DNA of 64,000 nucleotides from Streptomyces misionensis (GTDB taxonomy: Bacteria > Actinomycetota > Actinomycetes > Streptomycetales > Streptomycetaceae): contig NZ_FNTD01000004.1 of the NCBI RefSeq assembly GCF_900104815.1, forward strand, positions 3,364,501 to 3,428,500, read 5' to 3'. The notes below the pieces were generated by a model. That model had not been told where the DNA came from. It worked only from the letters and a program-made list of their open reading frames with translations, and did no database searches. The translations under genes and the position numbers were made by a program. Of this stretch, positions 27,535 to 36,260 are shown one piece after another. Every line of letters begins with the position of its first letter. The stretch's first letter is position 1.

Positions 27535-28527
27535 TCAGGACAGGTCCTCGCCCTCCCGCGGGTCCACTCCCTCGGCCCTCCGTATCGCGTCCCGGTAGGT
27601 GCGGGCCGCCGCGCGCAGGGCCGTCTCCGGGTCGGTGCCGGCGGACTCGGCGCGGGCGGCGAGGGCCAGCAGCTCGTAGCCGACGCCCTCGCCCTGGGGC
27701 AGGGGGACGTCCAGCCCGGCGGTACGGGCGCGGGAGGCCAGCTTGGCGGCGAGGGCCAGGCCGGGCTGGCCGAGGGGGATGCCCTCGGTGACCGAGGTGC
27801 GCCGCTTCTCCTCCGCCTTGGTGCGCAGCCAGTGCGCCTTTACCTCCTCCGGGGTCTCGGCCGTCTCCTCGCCGAAGACGTGCGGATGGCGGTGGATCAG
27901 CTTGGCGACGATGCCGCCCGCCACGTCGTCGATCGAGAACGGCGCCTCGGGGTGCTCCTCGGCGATCCGGGCGTGGAAGACGACCTGGAGGAGGACGTCG
28001 CCCAGCTCCTCGCGCAGCTCCTCGCGGTCGCCCGCCTCGATCGCCTCGACCAGTTCGTACGCCTCCTCGATGCCGTACTTGGCCAGGCCCTCGTGGGTCT
28101 GCCGGGAGGACCAGGGGCACTCGGCCCGGATGCGGTCCATGACCTGGACGAGGTCCAGCAGCCGGGCGCCGGGCAGGTCGTAGGAGGCGGGCAGCAGCTC
28201 CAGCTCCGGCATGCGGATCCGGCCGGTGCCGGCCAGCCGGGCCAGTCCGTCGGTGAGCGCGGGCTCGCCCTCCCCCGTCGCCACGACCACCACGGTCCGC
28301 CCGCCGGCGCAGGCGTCGACCAGCTCCTGCGCCGTGGGCGCCGCCTCGGCCACCGCTATGCCGGCCTCCCGCAGGTACGGCAGCTGCGGGTGGGCACCGT
28401 CCGCGCACAGCACGGCGTCGGCGGCGCGCAGGGCCTGCCAGGCGGGCCAGGACAGCAGGCCGGGGGCGACACGGTGGCTGGTGGTGAGCAGGACGATGCG
28501 GCCGGGGGCGGGACTCGATGCGTTCAC
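27535..28527 (-). CDS. mazG: Nucleoside triphosphate pyrophosphohydrolase MazG
   Basis: About 330 residues from a GTG at 28527 (MNASSPAPGRIVLLTTSHRV); a GTG at 28545 is an alternative. The N-terminal 110 residues resemble the tetrapyrrole-methylase-like domain fused to MazG in many Gram-positives. The MazG domain follows (ECPWSSRQTHEGLAKYGIEEAYELVEAIE with metal-binding ExxE, and REELGDVLLQVVFHARIAEE). It removes aberrant or damaged dNTPs and may influence alarmone levels. Confidence 0.88.
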   Translation of the reverse strand: MNASSPAPGRIVLLTTSHRVAPGLLSWPAWQALRAADAVLCADGAHPQLPYLREAGIAVAEAAPTAQELVDACAGGRTVVVVATGEGEPALTDGLARLAGTGRIRMPELELLPASYDLPGARLLDLVQVMDRIRAECPWSSRQTHEGLAKYGIEEAYELVEAIEAGDREELREELGDVLLQVVFHARIAEEHPEAPFSIDDVAGGIVAKLIHRHPHVFGEETAETPEEVKAHWLRTKAEEKRRTSVTEGIPLGQPGLALAAKLASRARTAGLDVPLPQGEGVGYELLALAARAESAGTDPETALRAAARTYRDAIRRAEGVDPREGEDLS

Positions 28528-28627
28528 GCTCCGAACGTAACCCACGGCGGCGACGAGCGGATTCGGTTGTCCACAGGGCCGCGGGGGTCGTGTGATCGTA
28601 TGCCCGCAGCCTGGGGACCGACCCGTC

Positions 28628-29281
28628 CTACGCGGTCACCGGCGCGCCTCCCGAGGGCGCCGTCACCTCCCGCACCCAGGGCGTCTTCGCGTCCGCCCGG
28701 CCGCTCTTCTGCACGTCCCAGGTGCCGTAGCGCGGGTTGATGTCGATGTGCAGCTCCTCGGAGGCCCGCGAGAGGGCCTTCCAGAAGGCGGGCTGGGAGG
28801 TGTCGGTGCCGAGCCGGGCGGCGACCTTCTGCGCCTCCAGCTGGAGGCGCAGGTTGTCGTCCAGGTACGCGGGGGCGATGCCGTACTTCTGGAGCCAGGC
28901 GGTCCGCAGGCCCTTGGCTCCGCCCGCCTGCTGCTCCAGGCTGGCGCGCAGCTGCTGGGTGTCCTTGCGGGTGACCGTGACGCCCTGGTCCTGGGCCGCC
29001 CGGTGGATCACCCGGTCGAGGACCATGTTGTGCAGGGTGTCGCGGGTGAGGCTGCTGGTCTCGGCGAGCACCTGCTGGTACTGGGCCGGGTCGGACACCG
29101 CGGCCCGCTGGGCCGCGCGGACCTCGTCGACCCGGTTCTGCAACTGCGCGACGGTGATCCGCTGCCCTCCCACCACGGCCGCCGCGCCCGGGTGGGCGTC
29201 GCTTCCGCAGGCGGTCAGCAGGGGGGCCGCGGCGGCGATCGCGGCGGTGAGGACGAGCGCGGTGCGACGGCGGCGGTGCAA
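28628..29281 (-). CDS. SurA N-terminal-domain lipoprotein
   Basis: 217 residues from an unusual TTG start at 29281, chosen because GGAGG lies 5 nt before it and the product begins with a lipoprotein signal (HRRRRTALVLTA...LTAC-GS). After the lipidated Cys, residues about 25-150 match the SurA N-terminal chaperone fold (VVGGQRITVAQLQNRVDEVRAAQ). There is no recognisable PPIase domain. It is likely an extracytoplasmic folding factor anchored to the membrane. Confidence 0.8.
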   Translation of the reverse strand: MHRRRRTALVLTAAIAAAAPLLTACGSDAHPGAAAVVGGQRITVAQLQNRVDEVRAAQRAAVSDPAQYQQVLAETSSLTRDTLHNMVLDRVIHRAAQDQGVTVTRKDTQQLRASLEQQAGGAKGLRTAWLQKYGIAPAYLDDNLRLQLEAQKVAARLGTDTSQPAFWKALSRASEELHIDINPRYGTWDVQKSGRADAKTPWVREVTAPSGGAPVTA

Positions 29282-29467
29282 GGAAACCTCCAAGGGAGAT
29301 TGCACGACAGGTGCGGCGCGCCAGCGCCTCCGCCAGGGGTGGTGGCCGGGCGACGGGCGGGCGCACAAAGTCTTGCGGTGATCGATGGTAGGCAGCGGCA
29401 CTGCCGCGGCCAACCCATTCGACCAACGATTCACCGCGACTTCGGGTACCGTCGCGCCGCCGCGGCC

Positions 29468-30295
29468 TCAGCCCGTGATGGCCACCGGCGCGTCCCACGC
29501 GTCGCGGTCCACGGTGAGCGTGACGCCGCCGTGCGTCTCCTTGCTGTTCACCATGTACTGGTGGGCGCGGCTGTGCCCGGTGAACTGCGTGGCGCCCCAC
29601 GGCCAGTCCGCGGTGGTGGTGTTCTGCTTGTCCCACAGCGCGTACCAGAGGTTGCCCGGCAGGTCCGTCTTGTCGGTCGCGGTGGCGATCGCCTTGGCGC
29701 TGGAGCTGGTGAAGCCGTAGTAGCCGGCCCGGTACGTCTTGGCGCGGAGCTGCTTGTCGAAGGCGCGCACATAGGTCAGCACGGCGGTGTTGCACGCCTT
29801 GTTCGTGACGTCGTACGCCTCCATGTCGAGGTAGATCGCGCTGCCCGCCTTCATGCCGAGGGCGGCGGCCTTCGCGACGGCGTCGGTGGCGTCCTGGGTG
29901 CCGAGGGCGGCGGCGTTGGAGCTGGTCATCTTCTCCGGGTTGGCGCCGGACTGGCAGGGCGGCTGGGCGCCGACGTAGAGGGGGATGAGCTTCCAGCCGA
30001 GGGAGCTGACCGACTTGACCCAGGAGGCGGTGAGGTTGGGCTGGGCGCAGCCGCGGTTCTTGCCGCCCACGTAGACGGCGGCGGCGCCGTAGAAGCCGGT
30101 GTGCCAGGCCTTCATGGCGGACAGCGAGGGCGCGGTGCAGGTGTCGAACGCCCGCCCGGTGAACGTCTTCTGCGCGGGCCAGGTGGTGGCCGCCATGGAG
30201 GTCTGCGCGGCGAGGCCGGCGCCCGCGACCACGACGACACCCGCCGCCGACCAGGCGATGTATCTGCGCTTCTTCGACTGCCGGTGTCCGGCCAT
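29468..30295 (-). CDS. Secreted DUF1906 (glycoside hydrolase-like) protein
   Basis: 275 residues from the ATG at 30295 (GGTGGGA ahead). A signal peptide or anchor (about 10-36, GLAAQTSMAA) is followed by a DUF1906 TIM-barrel-like domain with GRAFDTCTAPSLSAMKAW, YVGGKN, LIPLYVGAQPP, AIYLDMEAYD and a terminal VDRDAWD. The family resembles Rv2525c and GH25 lysozyme-like folds and is thought to act on the envelope; catalytic activity is unproven. Confidence 0.85.
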   Translation of the reverse strand: MAGHRQSKKRRYIAWSAAGVVVVAGAGLAAQTSMAATTWPAQKTFTGRAFDTCTAPSLSAMKAWHTGFYGAAAVYVGGKNRGCAQPNLTASWVKSVSSLGWKLIPLYVGAQPPCQSGANPEKMTSSNAAALGTQDATDAVAKAAALGMKAGSAIYLDMEAYDVTNKACNTAVLTYVRAFDKQLRAKTYRAGYYGFTSSSAKAIATATDKTDLPGNLWYALWDKQNTTTADWPWGATQFTGHSRAHQYMVNSKETHGGVTLTVDRDAWDAPVAITG

Positions 30296-30353
30296 GGTTC
30301 CCACCCCTGATGGTTTTCGGTGTGTCGTTCGATGTCTGTACGGCTGGATGAAT

Positions 30354-31889
30354 CTAGCCGCGCACCTGTCCCAGCCAGTGCAGGGTGCGGCGGATCTCGA
30401 CGGCCATCGGGTGGCCGGGGCCGCCGAGGCGTTCCACGTCCAGCACCAGGCGGGCGAGGGTGTCGTGGGCGGCGGCCCGGTCGCCGAGCGCGAGCAGCAG
30501 GTGGCCGATGTGCCGGCGGACCTCGTGGGCCTGCTGCGGATCGCCGAAGGCGTACTGGTTCTCGTAGTACGGCAGCAGGGCGCGGTACTCGGCGAGCGCC
30601 GCGGCGGGTTCCCCCAGCTGTTCGAGGCACTGGGCGGCGTCGTACCGGAAGCGCAGCGAGGCGGGGTCGGCCTGGCCCGCCTCGGCGGCGCGTTCGTCGG
30701 CGAGCCGGCGCAGTTCGGGCAGCGCGCGCCGGTACTGGCCGTCGTCCATGAGGGTCGCCGCGTACTGCTTGCGCAGGGTGCGGACGACCGGGGAGTGCTC
30801 GCCGTGCTGTTCGGCCGCAGCGGGCAGGATCGCGCCCAGGATGTCGACGGCCTGGGTGATGCGGCCCTCTCCGAGCAGCCGTTTGACCTCGTCGACGGCG
30901 GCGGCGACATCCGGTTTCCCGGTCGCCGCGGAGGCCGGGGCGGCGGGGGCGGGCTGGGGCGCGGGCGTGCGGGCGCGGTCCGGCCAGGGGGCGTGCGGAC
31001 GCACGAAGGGGCGCGTGGGGTCCAGGGGCGCACCGGTGGGGGTGCCGCGCGTGGGCAGCAGGGGCGCCAGGTGCTCGTAGACCTCCTGCGCGGAGGCCGG
31101 CCGGTGCTGCGGGTCCTTGGCGAGCAGCCGCAGCACCAGGGTCTCCAGCGCCTCCGGGACCTCGGGGCGGATCCGACGCACGGGCAGCGGGGGCTCGTAC
31201 AGGTGCCGGTGCAGCACGCCGAGCGCGGTGGACCCGCGGAACGGCACGTCGCCGCTGAGCAGTTCGTGCAGCAGCACCCCGAGCGCGTACAGGTCGGTGT
31301 ACGGACCGACCGCGCCGCCCATCGCCTGCTCGGGCGCCATGTAGGCGGGCGAGCCGATCGGGGACCCGGTGTGCGTGAGGCGGGTGGTGTCGGTGTCCAT
31401 GACGGAGGCCACGCCCAGGTCCAGCACGGTGACCAGGCCGTCCTGCTTCACCATCACATTGCGCGGCTTGAGGTCGCGGTGGACGATCGGCACGGCGTGC
31501 ACGGCGCTGAGCACGGCGCACAATTGCGCGGCCACCGCGACCGCCCACGGCCAGGGGTACGGGTCGTGCTCGGCGAGGTGGTCGGCGAGGTCGGCGCCGT
31601 CGACGTACTGCATGACGAGGAACAGCTCCTCGCCCTCGCTGCCCGCGTCGTGCACGGTGACCAGGCCGGGGTGGTCGACCTGTGCGGTCACCCGGCACTC
31701 GCGCTCGAACCGGCGGCGCAGTTCGTCGGCCTCCTGGCCCGCCACCTTGTCGGGGCGCAGCAGCTTCACGGCCACGCGCCGGTCGAGCCGCCGGTCGTAG
31801 GCCGTCCACACCTGGCCCATGCCGCCCTGGCCGATGAGGGTGGACAGTTCGTACCGGCCGGCGACGAGGCGTCCGGTCGCCACGGTCAC
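30354..31889 (-). CDS. Ser/Thr protein kinase with TPR-like C-terminus
   Basis: 511 residues from the GTG at 31889, overlapping the previous stop (GTGA). The Hanks kinase domain (about 12-270) has GQGGMG, Lys42, HRDLKPRN (137-144), a DLG in place of DFG, and APE. A Pro/Ala linker (270-320) leads to TPR-type helices (about 325-510). It lacks a transmembrane segment, but the coupled gene upstream encodes a membrane protein that may anchor it. The TPR region suggests protein-protein recruitment. Confidence 0.9.
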   Translation of the reverse strand: MTVATGRLVAGRYELSTLIGQGGMGQVWTAYDRRLDRRVAVKLLRPDKVAGQEADELRRRFERECRVTAQVDHPGLVTVHDAGSEGEELFLVMQYVDGADLADHLAEHDPYPWPWAVAVAAQLCAVLSAVHAVPIVHRDLKPRNVMVKQDGLVTVLDLGVASVMDTDTTRLTHTGSPIGSPAYMAPEQAMGGAVGPYTDLYALGVLLHELLSGDVPFRGSTALGVLHRHLYEPPLPVRRIRPEVPEALETLVLRLLAKDPQHRPASAQEVYEHLAPLLPTRGTPTGAPLDPTRPFVRPHAPWPDRARTPAPQPAPAAPASAATGKPDVAAAVDEVKRLLGEGRITQAVDILGAILPAAAEQHGEHSPVVRTLRKQYAATLMDDGQYRRALPELRRLADERAAEAGQADPASLRFRYDAAQCLEQLGEPAAALAEYRALLPYYENQYAFGDPQQAHEVRRHIGHLLLALGDRAAAHDTLARLVLDVERLGGPGHPMAVEIRRTLHWLGQVRG

Positions 31890-32503
31890 CTTCCGCCCTC
31901 GTGCTGCCCGTCCTGCTTGCGCAGGTAGTCGCTCAGGTCGTCCAGCTCGGCGCGCACCTGGTCGATGCGGGCGGGCGCCGGGCGGTGCGGGAGCGGGGGC
32001 CCGGGTACCGGGGTGTGCGGCGACACCGGCGGGGCGGCGGGGGCGCCGGGCACCACGGGCGCGGCGTAGGGGGCCGCGGGGCCCGGGTAGCCGTAGGCCG
32101 GGGCGCCCCGCGCGGGCGACTGCTGCGCCGGTATGCCCCGCTGGGCGCGGAACGCCTGGTTCCGCCGGGCGTAGTGGCGTATCTCCGCGACCAGGTAGTA
32201 CACGGTCGCCGCCACCAGGGTGCCCAGCAGCAGGTACAGGCCCGTGTAGCCGCGCGCGGTGGTGATGTCGTCGCCGGGCTCGCTGCCCACCAGCACCAGG
32301 CTGAGGCCGTCGAGCAGCAGCGCCCCCACGAACAGGGCCCAGTCCAGGGACCTGCGGGTGACGGCGGCCAGCCGCAGCGGCATCACCCAGGCCAGGAAGC
32401 CCAGGCTGAGGATGCCGACCGCGACGAACAGCACGCGCAGCAGGACCAGCACCGCGGGGTGCGGCGGCCGCTGCGCCGGCGGTCCGTAGCCGTGGCCTTG
32501 CAT
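31886..32503 (-). CDS. Membrane protein coupled to the Ser/Thr kinase
   Basis: 205 residues from the ATG at 32503 (AGGAGCAGTC before it). Four or so hydrophobic segments (about 17-130) are followed by a Pro-rich cytoplasmic region and a charged tail (IDQVRAELDDLSDYLRKQDGQHE). No known domain. The four-base overlap with the kinase argues for a kinase anchor or sensor partner. Confidence 0.7.
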   Translation of the reverse strand: MQGHGYGPPAQRPPHPAVLVLLRVLFVAVGILSLGFLAWVMPLRLAAVTRRSLDWALFVGALLLDGLSLVLVGSEPGDDITTARGYTGLYLLLGTLVAATVYYLVAEIRHYARRNQAFRAQRGIPAQQSPARGAPAYGYPGPAAPYAAPVVPGAPAAPPVSPHTPVPGPPLPHRPAPARIDQVRAELDDLSDYLRKQDGQHEGGR

Positions 32504-32596
32504 GACTGCTCCTGATTGCCTGAAGTGGGCGTGCGGGTCGAGCATATGGCCCGGCGCCGACAACGTGTCCGGGGTCTACCGAACCGTTGTCAGGGG

Positions 32597-34765
32597 TCAG
32601 TCCGGGGCGACGGTGCCGTCGGTGAGGCCGTCGTACATCCCGCGCATCAGCTGCTCCCCGAGCCGGCTCGTGTGCCGCAGCGCCCGTTCGAACTCGTCCA
32701 GGGCGCGGAACCGGGCGCCGTAGCGCCGCTGTTCGTCCAGCGGCAGCCGGGGCAGCTGGAGCCGGCGCACGTCCAGCCGGGTCGCGGTGGAGGCGTAGCT
32801 GCTGGCCTGCCGGTTGTTGGCGGTGCCGCGCAGGAAGCCGGCCAGGAACCAGGGGTCGAGCGCCGTGCGGTCGGGGCGCAGCAGCACGAGGTTGCGCCCC
32901 AGGACGGCACCGGCCGCCTCCTCCTCGATCACGCGGGCCACCGAGCCGCCGCCGAGCACCGGTACGACGACGTCGCCCGGCTCGGTCAGCACGGCCTCCT
33001 CGTCGCTCTCGGGCAGCGCCCCCGAGGGCGCCGTTCCGGCGAGCACGTCCGCGTCGGTGAGCACCGGCAGCCGCGCATGGCCGCCGTTCCCGCCGGTGCG
33101 CAGCACCAGCGCGCCGCCGCGCGCCAGTTCGCCGACGGTGGTGAGCGGCCTGCGCACCGGCGGGGCCGTCGCGGCGGGCGGCGGGGTGAGCTCGACGGTC
33201 CGGCGCAGGGTCTCGCCGAGGCGTTCGCGCACCACCGCGAGCTGTTCCGCGCCGTCGGCCGCGGCGGGCGGCGGCAGATGGCGGGCGGGCGCCAGGTCGA
33301 CGTCGTCGTCGAGGAGTTCGATGACCGGCACCGAACGGGCGAGCCCCGGCCGCTCCACCGGCCCGTCCGCGCGCCCGAAGGCCCGCCAGGCGTCCAGCAC
33401 GGCCTCGCGCACCGCCGTCCAGTCCGGCCCGCCGCGGCCCTCCCCGGCGAACCTGCCGGTGTCCATGAGCAGCACCTCGGGCGAGACCGGGGTCCGCTCG
33501 GGCCGGCGCAGCACCCACACGTGCAGCGGGATGTTGTACGGCGGCGCCGCCCCGACCGGCAGCGCCAGCACCGCCCGCAGCGCGCCCCGGCGCAGCAGGT
33601 CGGCGCGGATGCGGCGCCCGGAGCGGCGGGAGGCGGCGGCCGGGGGCATCAGCAGCACCGCCGTGCCGCCGTCGGCGAGCCGGGCCAGGGCGTGCTGCAC
33701 CCAGGCCAGCTCGGACTCGGTGCGCGCCGGGAAGCCGTACTCCCAGCGGGGGTCGTAGGCGAGTTCGTCGTGGCCCCAGTTGCGCTCGTTGAACGGCGGG
33801 TGGCACAGCACGGCGTCGGCGCGCAGTTCCGGGAAGGCGTCGGCGCGCAGGGTGTCCCCGGCGGTGGTGTGCACGCCGGCGCGCGAGTGCAGCGCGAGGC
33901 GCAGCGCGGTGAGCGCGGCGAGGTCGGGGGCGCTGTCCTGGGCGTACAGCTCCTGGTCGGGGCGGGTGTCGACGGCGCGCAGCAGGGCGCCGGTGCCGCA
34001 GGCGGGGTCCAGGACACGGCGGGCCGGGCCGGCCAGGTCGGCCATGAGGGCGGCGAGTTCGGCGGGGGTGAGCGTGTACTGGCGGGGGTTGGCGTCCAGG
34101 TGCCGGCCCAGCAGGAACTCGAAGGTCTGCCGCGCTCCGGCCTCGGCGGCCAGCTCGGCCACGCCGCGCAGGAGGGGCACCGAGGGCAGGAACGCGAGCG
34201 GGGCGTGCGCGCCGGGTGCCGCCGCCGCGTCGTTCACCCCCGGTGTGGCCGCCGCGCTGTTCACAGCCGCGGGCACCGGCGCACCGCCCGCTCCCCGGGT
34301 GCCGTCCGGGGTGTTCACAGCGGACGGCGAGCCCGCCGCCGCGCCGCCGGGCAGGGCCAGGGCGAGGGGGCCGACGAGGCGCGGGGGCAGCACCTGCTCC
34401 AGCGCGCCCGGCAGCAGCCGGGCCAGGTGCTCGTCCGAACCGGCGCTCGCCGCGAGCCAGACGGTGGGGCGTTCGTGGATCAGCAGCAGTGCGCAGCCGG
34501 CGTGCACCAGGGCCGTGAGCGGGCCCTCCGGGTGGCCGGCGAGTTGCTGCCAGACCCTTTCCCGCAACGGGACTTCGGCGAGTTTCCCCTGCTTGCGCAG
34601 CCATGTCTCGACCTCGGCGAGCGCGAAGGAGGGGCTGGACTCGGTGCCGCCGACCGGCTTGGGGAAATCGGCGTGTCTGCGGCGCCAGTTGCTGACGGCG
34701 GCCCGGCCCACCCCGGCGAGCCGCGCGATACCGGCGGCGGTCACCTCTGTCGCTCGGTCCTGCAC
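32597..34765 (-). CDS. Orphan HTH-N6-DNA-methylase-specificity fusion, degenerate motif IV
   Basis: 722 residues. The N-terminal 60 residues are a helix-turn-helix (EVTAAGIARLAGVGRAAVSNW). A type I HsdM-like methylase domain spans about 210-470 with the SAM motif DPACGTG (253-259). Motif IV, normally NPPF/Y, reads HPPF (322-325). The C-terminal region (about 540-720) resembles an HsdS target-recognition domain with coiled coil. No restriction subunit is nearby. It could be an inactive or altered methylase with a DNA-binding or regulatory role. Confidence 0.75.
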   Translation of the reverse strand: MQDRATEVTAAGIARLAGVGRAAVSNWRRRHADFPKPVGGTESSPSFALAEVETWLRKQGKLAEVPLRERVWQQLAGHPEGPLTALVHAGCALLLIHERPTVWLAASAGSDEHLARLLPGALEQVLPPRLVGPLALALPGGAAAGSPSAVNTPDGTRGAGGAPVPAAVNSAAATPGVNDAAAAPGAHAPLAFLPSVPLLRGVAELAAEAGARQTFEFLLGRHLDANPRQYTLTPAELAALMADLAGPARRVLDPACGTGALLRAVDTRPDQELYAQDSAPDLAALTALRLALHSRAGVHTTAGDTLRADAFPELRADAVLCHPPFNERNWGHDELAYDPRWEYGFPARTESELAWVQHALARLADGGTAVLLMPPAAASRRSGRRIRADLLRRGALRAVLALPVGAAPPYNIPLHVWVLRRPERTPVSPEVLLMDTGRFAGEGRGGPDWTAVREAVLDAWRAFGRADGPVERPGLARSVPVIELLDDDVDLAPARHLPPPAAADGAEQLAVVRERLGETLRRTVELTPPPAATAPPVRRPLTTVGELARGGALVLRTGGNGGHARLPVLTDADVLAGTAPSGALPESDEEAVLTEPGDVVVPVLGGGSVARVIEEEAAGAVLGRNLVLLRPDRTALDPWFLAGFLRGTANNRQASSYASTATRLDVRRLQLPRLPLDEQRRYGARFRALDEFERALRHTSRLGEQLMRGMYDGLTDGTVAPD

Positions 34766-34951
34766 CGGCCGCTCCCCTCGTCTGGTCCGGCGCCGAGCAT
34801 ACCGGCGTACACAAGATCCACCTATTCACGCCGTGGCCATCTCCCGCCACACTGAACCATGTTGACTCGGTTCACAAGCTCTGCTCTTATTGACCCAGCG
34901 AACGAGCGGCCACCGGAGGGGGAGGCCGCCGCTCCGGGGAGGGATAGCGCC

Positions 34952-35146
34952 ATGGGCATGAAGGCCAGGCTCACGCTGAGCGCCGTCGTGGGGGTGGCGG
35001 TCATCGGCACCATGTCGGCGCACGCCGACCGCGTCGCCCCTGACGGCGGCCACGGCGGCGCCACGGGTCCGTCACCGGCCACCGGGCTCACGCCGCACGA
35101 CACGGAGCAGCCGGCCGGCCGCACGACGGCCCCCGAGAAGCCCTGA
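34952..35146 (+). CDS. Small secreted peptide
   Basis: A 64-residue product from the ATG at 34952, behind GGGAGGG. A hydrophobic signal sequence (about 6-26, ending SAHA) is followed by a Gly/Pro/Thr-rich tail of about 38 residues. No family known to me. It is divergent from the methylase gene. Confidence 0.5.
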   Translation: MGMKARLTLSAVVGVAVIGTMSAHADRVAPDGGHGGATGPSPATGLTPHDTEQPAGRTTAPEKP

Positions 35147-35253
35147 GCCTCCCGAACCCGCTCCGCCCACCCACGCGTTCCGGCTCCCCGCCGGGCGCGG
35201 TACGGCTCCCCGCCGTACGCACGTCTCCGTTCCACCAGCCCTGAAGGACTGTC

Positions 35254-35961
35254 ATGCGTCTCTCGTCCCGCGCCGCCTCCCTGCTCGCCGTCGCGGCGGC
35301 CCTGCCCCTGGCCCTCACCGCCTGCTCCTCCGGCTCCTCGGACACCGGTTCCGCCGCGAGCACCAAGCCGGCCAAGGCGAAGGACCCCAACGCCGGCCTC
35401 GCCACCGGGACGCAGCTGAAGAAGGCGCTGGCGCCCGCGTCGGCCTTCCCGGCCGGCTTCGCCCTCCAGGCCGACAACTCGGCGGACAGCGGCTCCCAGT
35501 TCCTCGCCCCGGAGGCCAAGAGCACCGCGAAGACCGACTGCACCCGGCTGCTGGGCACCTCCTGGATCCAGGCGACCGGCTACAAGGGCGGGGTGTCGTT
35601 CGCGCAGAACGACTACGCCGTCAAGGACCAGACGCAGGACCTGGCCCAGGAGATCGACGAGTTCCAGGGCACCACCGCGGCGGACGTGATGAAGGAGTTC
35701 GCGTCCGTCGCCACCACGTGCGCCGCCTTCACGGACAGCGACACGCACGCCACGGTGAAGGTCACCGGCAAGTCCACCGCCGGGCTCGGCGACGAGGCCT
35801 ACACGCTGACCCTGACGAGCGGCACCTGGCAGAACGGCACCACGCTCATCGCGGCCCGCTCCGGCGGCGCCGTGGTCACCGTGATGTCCACCGCCGGCAG
35901 CGACAACGGCGCTGCCAGCGCCAAGAAGCTGACGACGACGGTCCTTTCCCGGCTGAAGTAG
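35254..35961 (+). CDS. Putative lipoprotein
   Basis: 235 residues with a lipoprotein signal (lipobox LTAC at about 21-24) and a Ser-rich spacer, then a globular domain of about 190 residues with two Cys (TDCTRLLG and TTCAAF), likely a disulfide. The layout resembles actinobacterial sensor-like lipoproteins. Function unknown. Start ATG 35254 lies behind CTGAAGGAC. Confidence 0.75.
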   Translation: MRLSSRAASLLAVAAALPLALTACSSGSSDTGSAASTKPAKAKDPNAGLATGTQLKKALAPASAFPAGFALQADNSADSGSQFLAPEAKSTAKTDCTRLLGTSWIQATGYKGGVSFAQNDYAVKDQTQDLAQEIDEFQGTTAADVMKEFASVATTCAAFTDSDTHATVKVTGKSTAGLGDEAYTLTLTSGTWQNGTTLIAARSGGAVVTVMSTAGSDNGAASAKKLTTTVLSRLK

Positions 35962-36155
35962 GACCCGGGGCCGCCGCGCGGCGCGAGACCGCCGCCTTCC
36001 GCGCGGCCTCGCGCCGACCGGCCCCGCCCGCCGCGCCGGACACCGGGGCCGCCGGCGGGAGCCGGTCGGGACCGTCGGCGCGGCAGGTGGTGTCCCTCCG
36101 GTGCGCGCAGCGGTTCGGCGCGGCGCCGGCCCGGGTGGACGCCGATGTCCCGGCC

Positions 36156-36260
36156 ATGACAGCACTGCGTACCCTGCTGCTCCGCGCCGGGCCCGACGGC
36201 CCGCGGACAGCTTCTCCGGCCGCCTCCCCGGCCGGACCCATCCAGAAGGACCCGGTATGA
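36156..36260 (+). CDS. Possible 34-codon leader ORF
   Basis: An ATG-initiated reading frame (MTALRTLLLRAGPDG...) whose TGA overlaps the ATG of the TPR protein gene (ATGA). It could couple translation, but composition and length do not rule out chance. The rest of 35962-36256 holds nothing I recognise. Confidence 0.2.
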   Translation: MTALRTLLLRAGPDGPRTASPAASPAGPIQKDPV

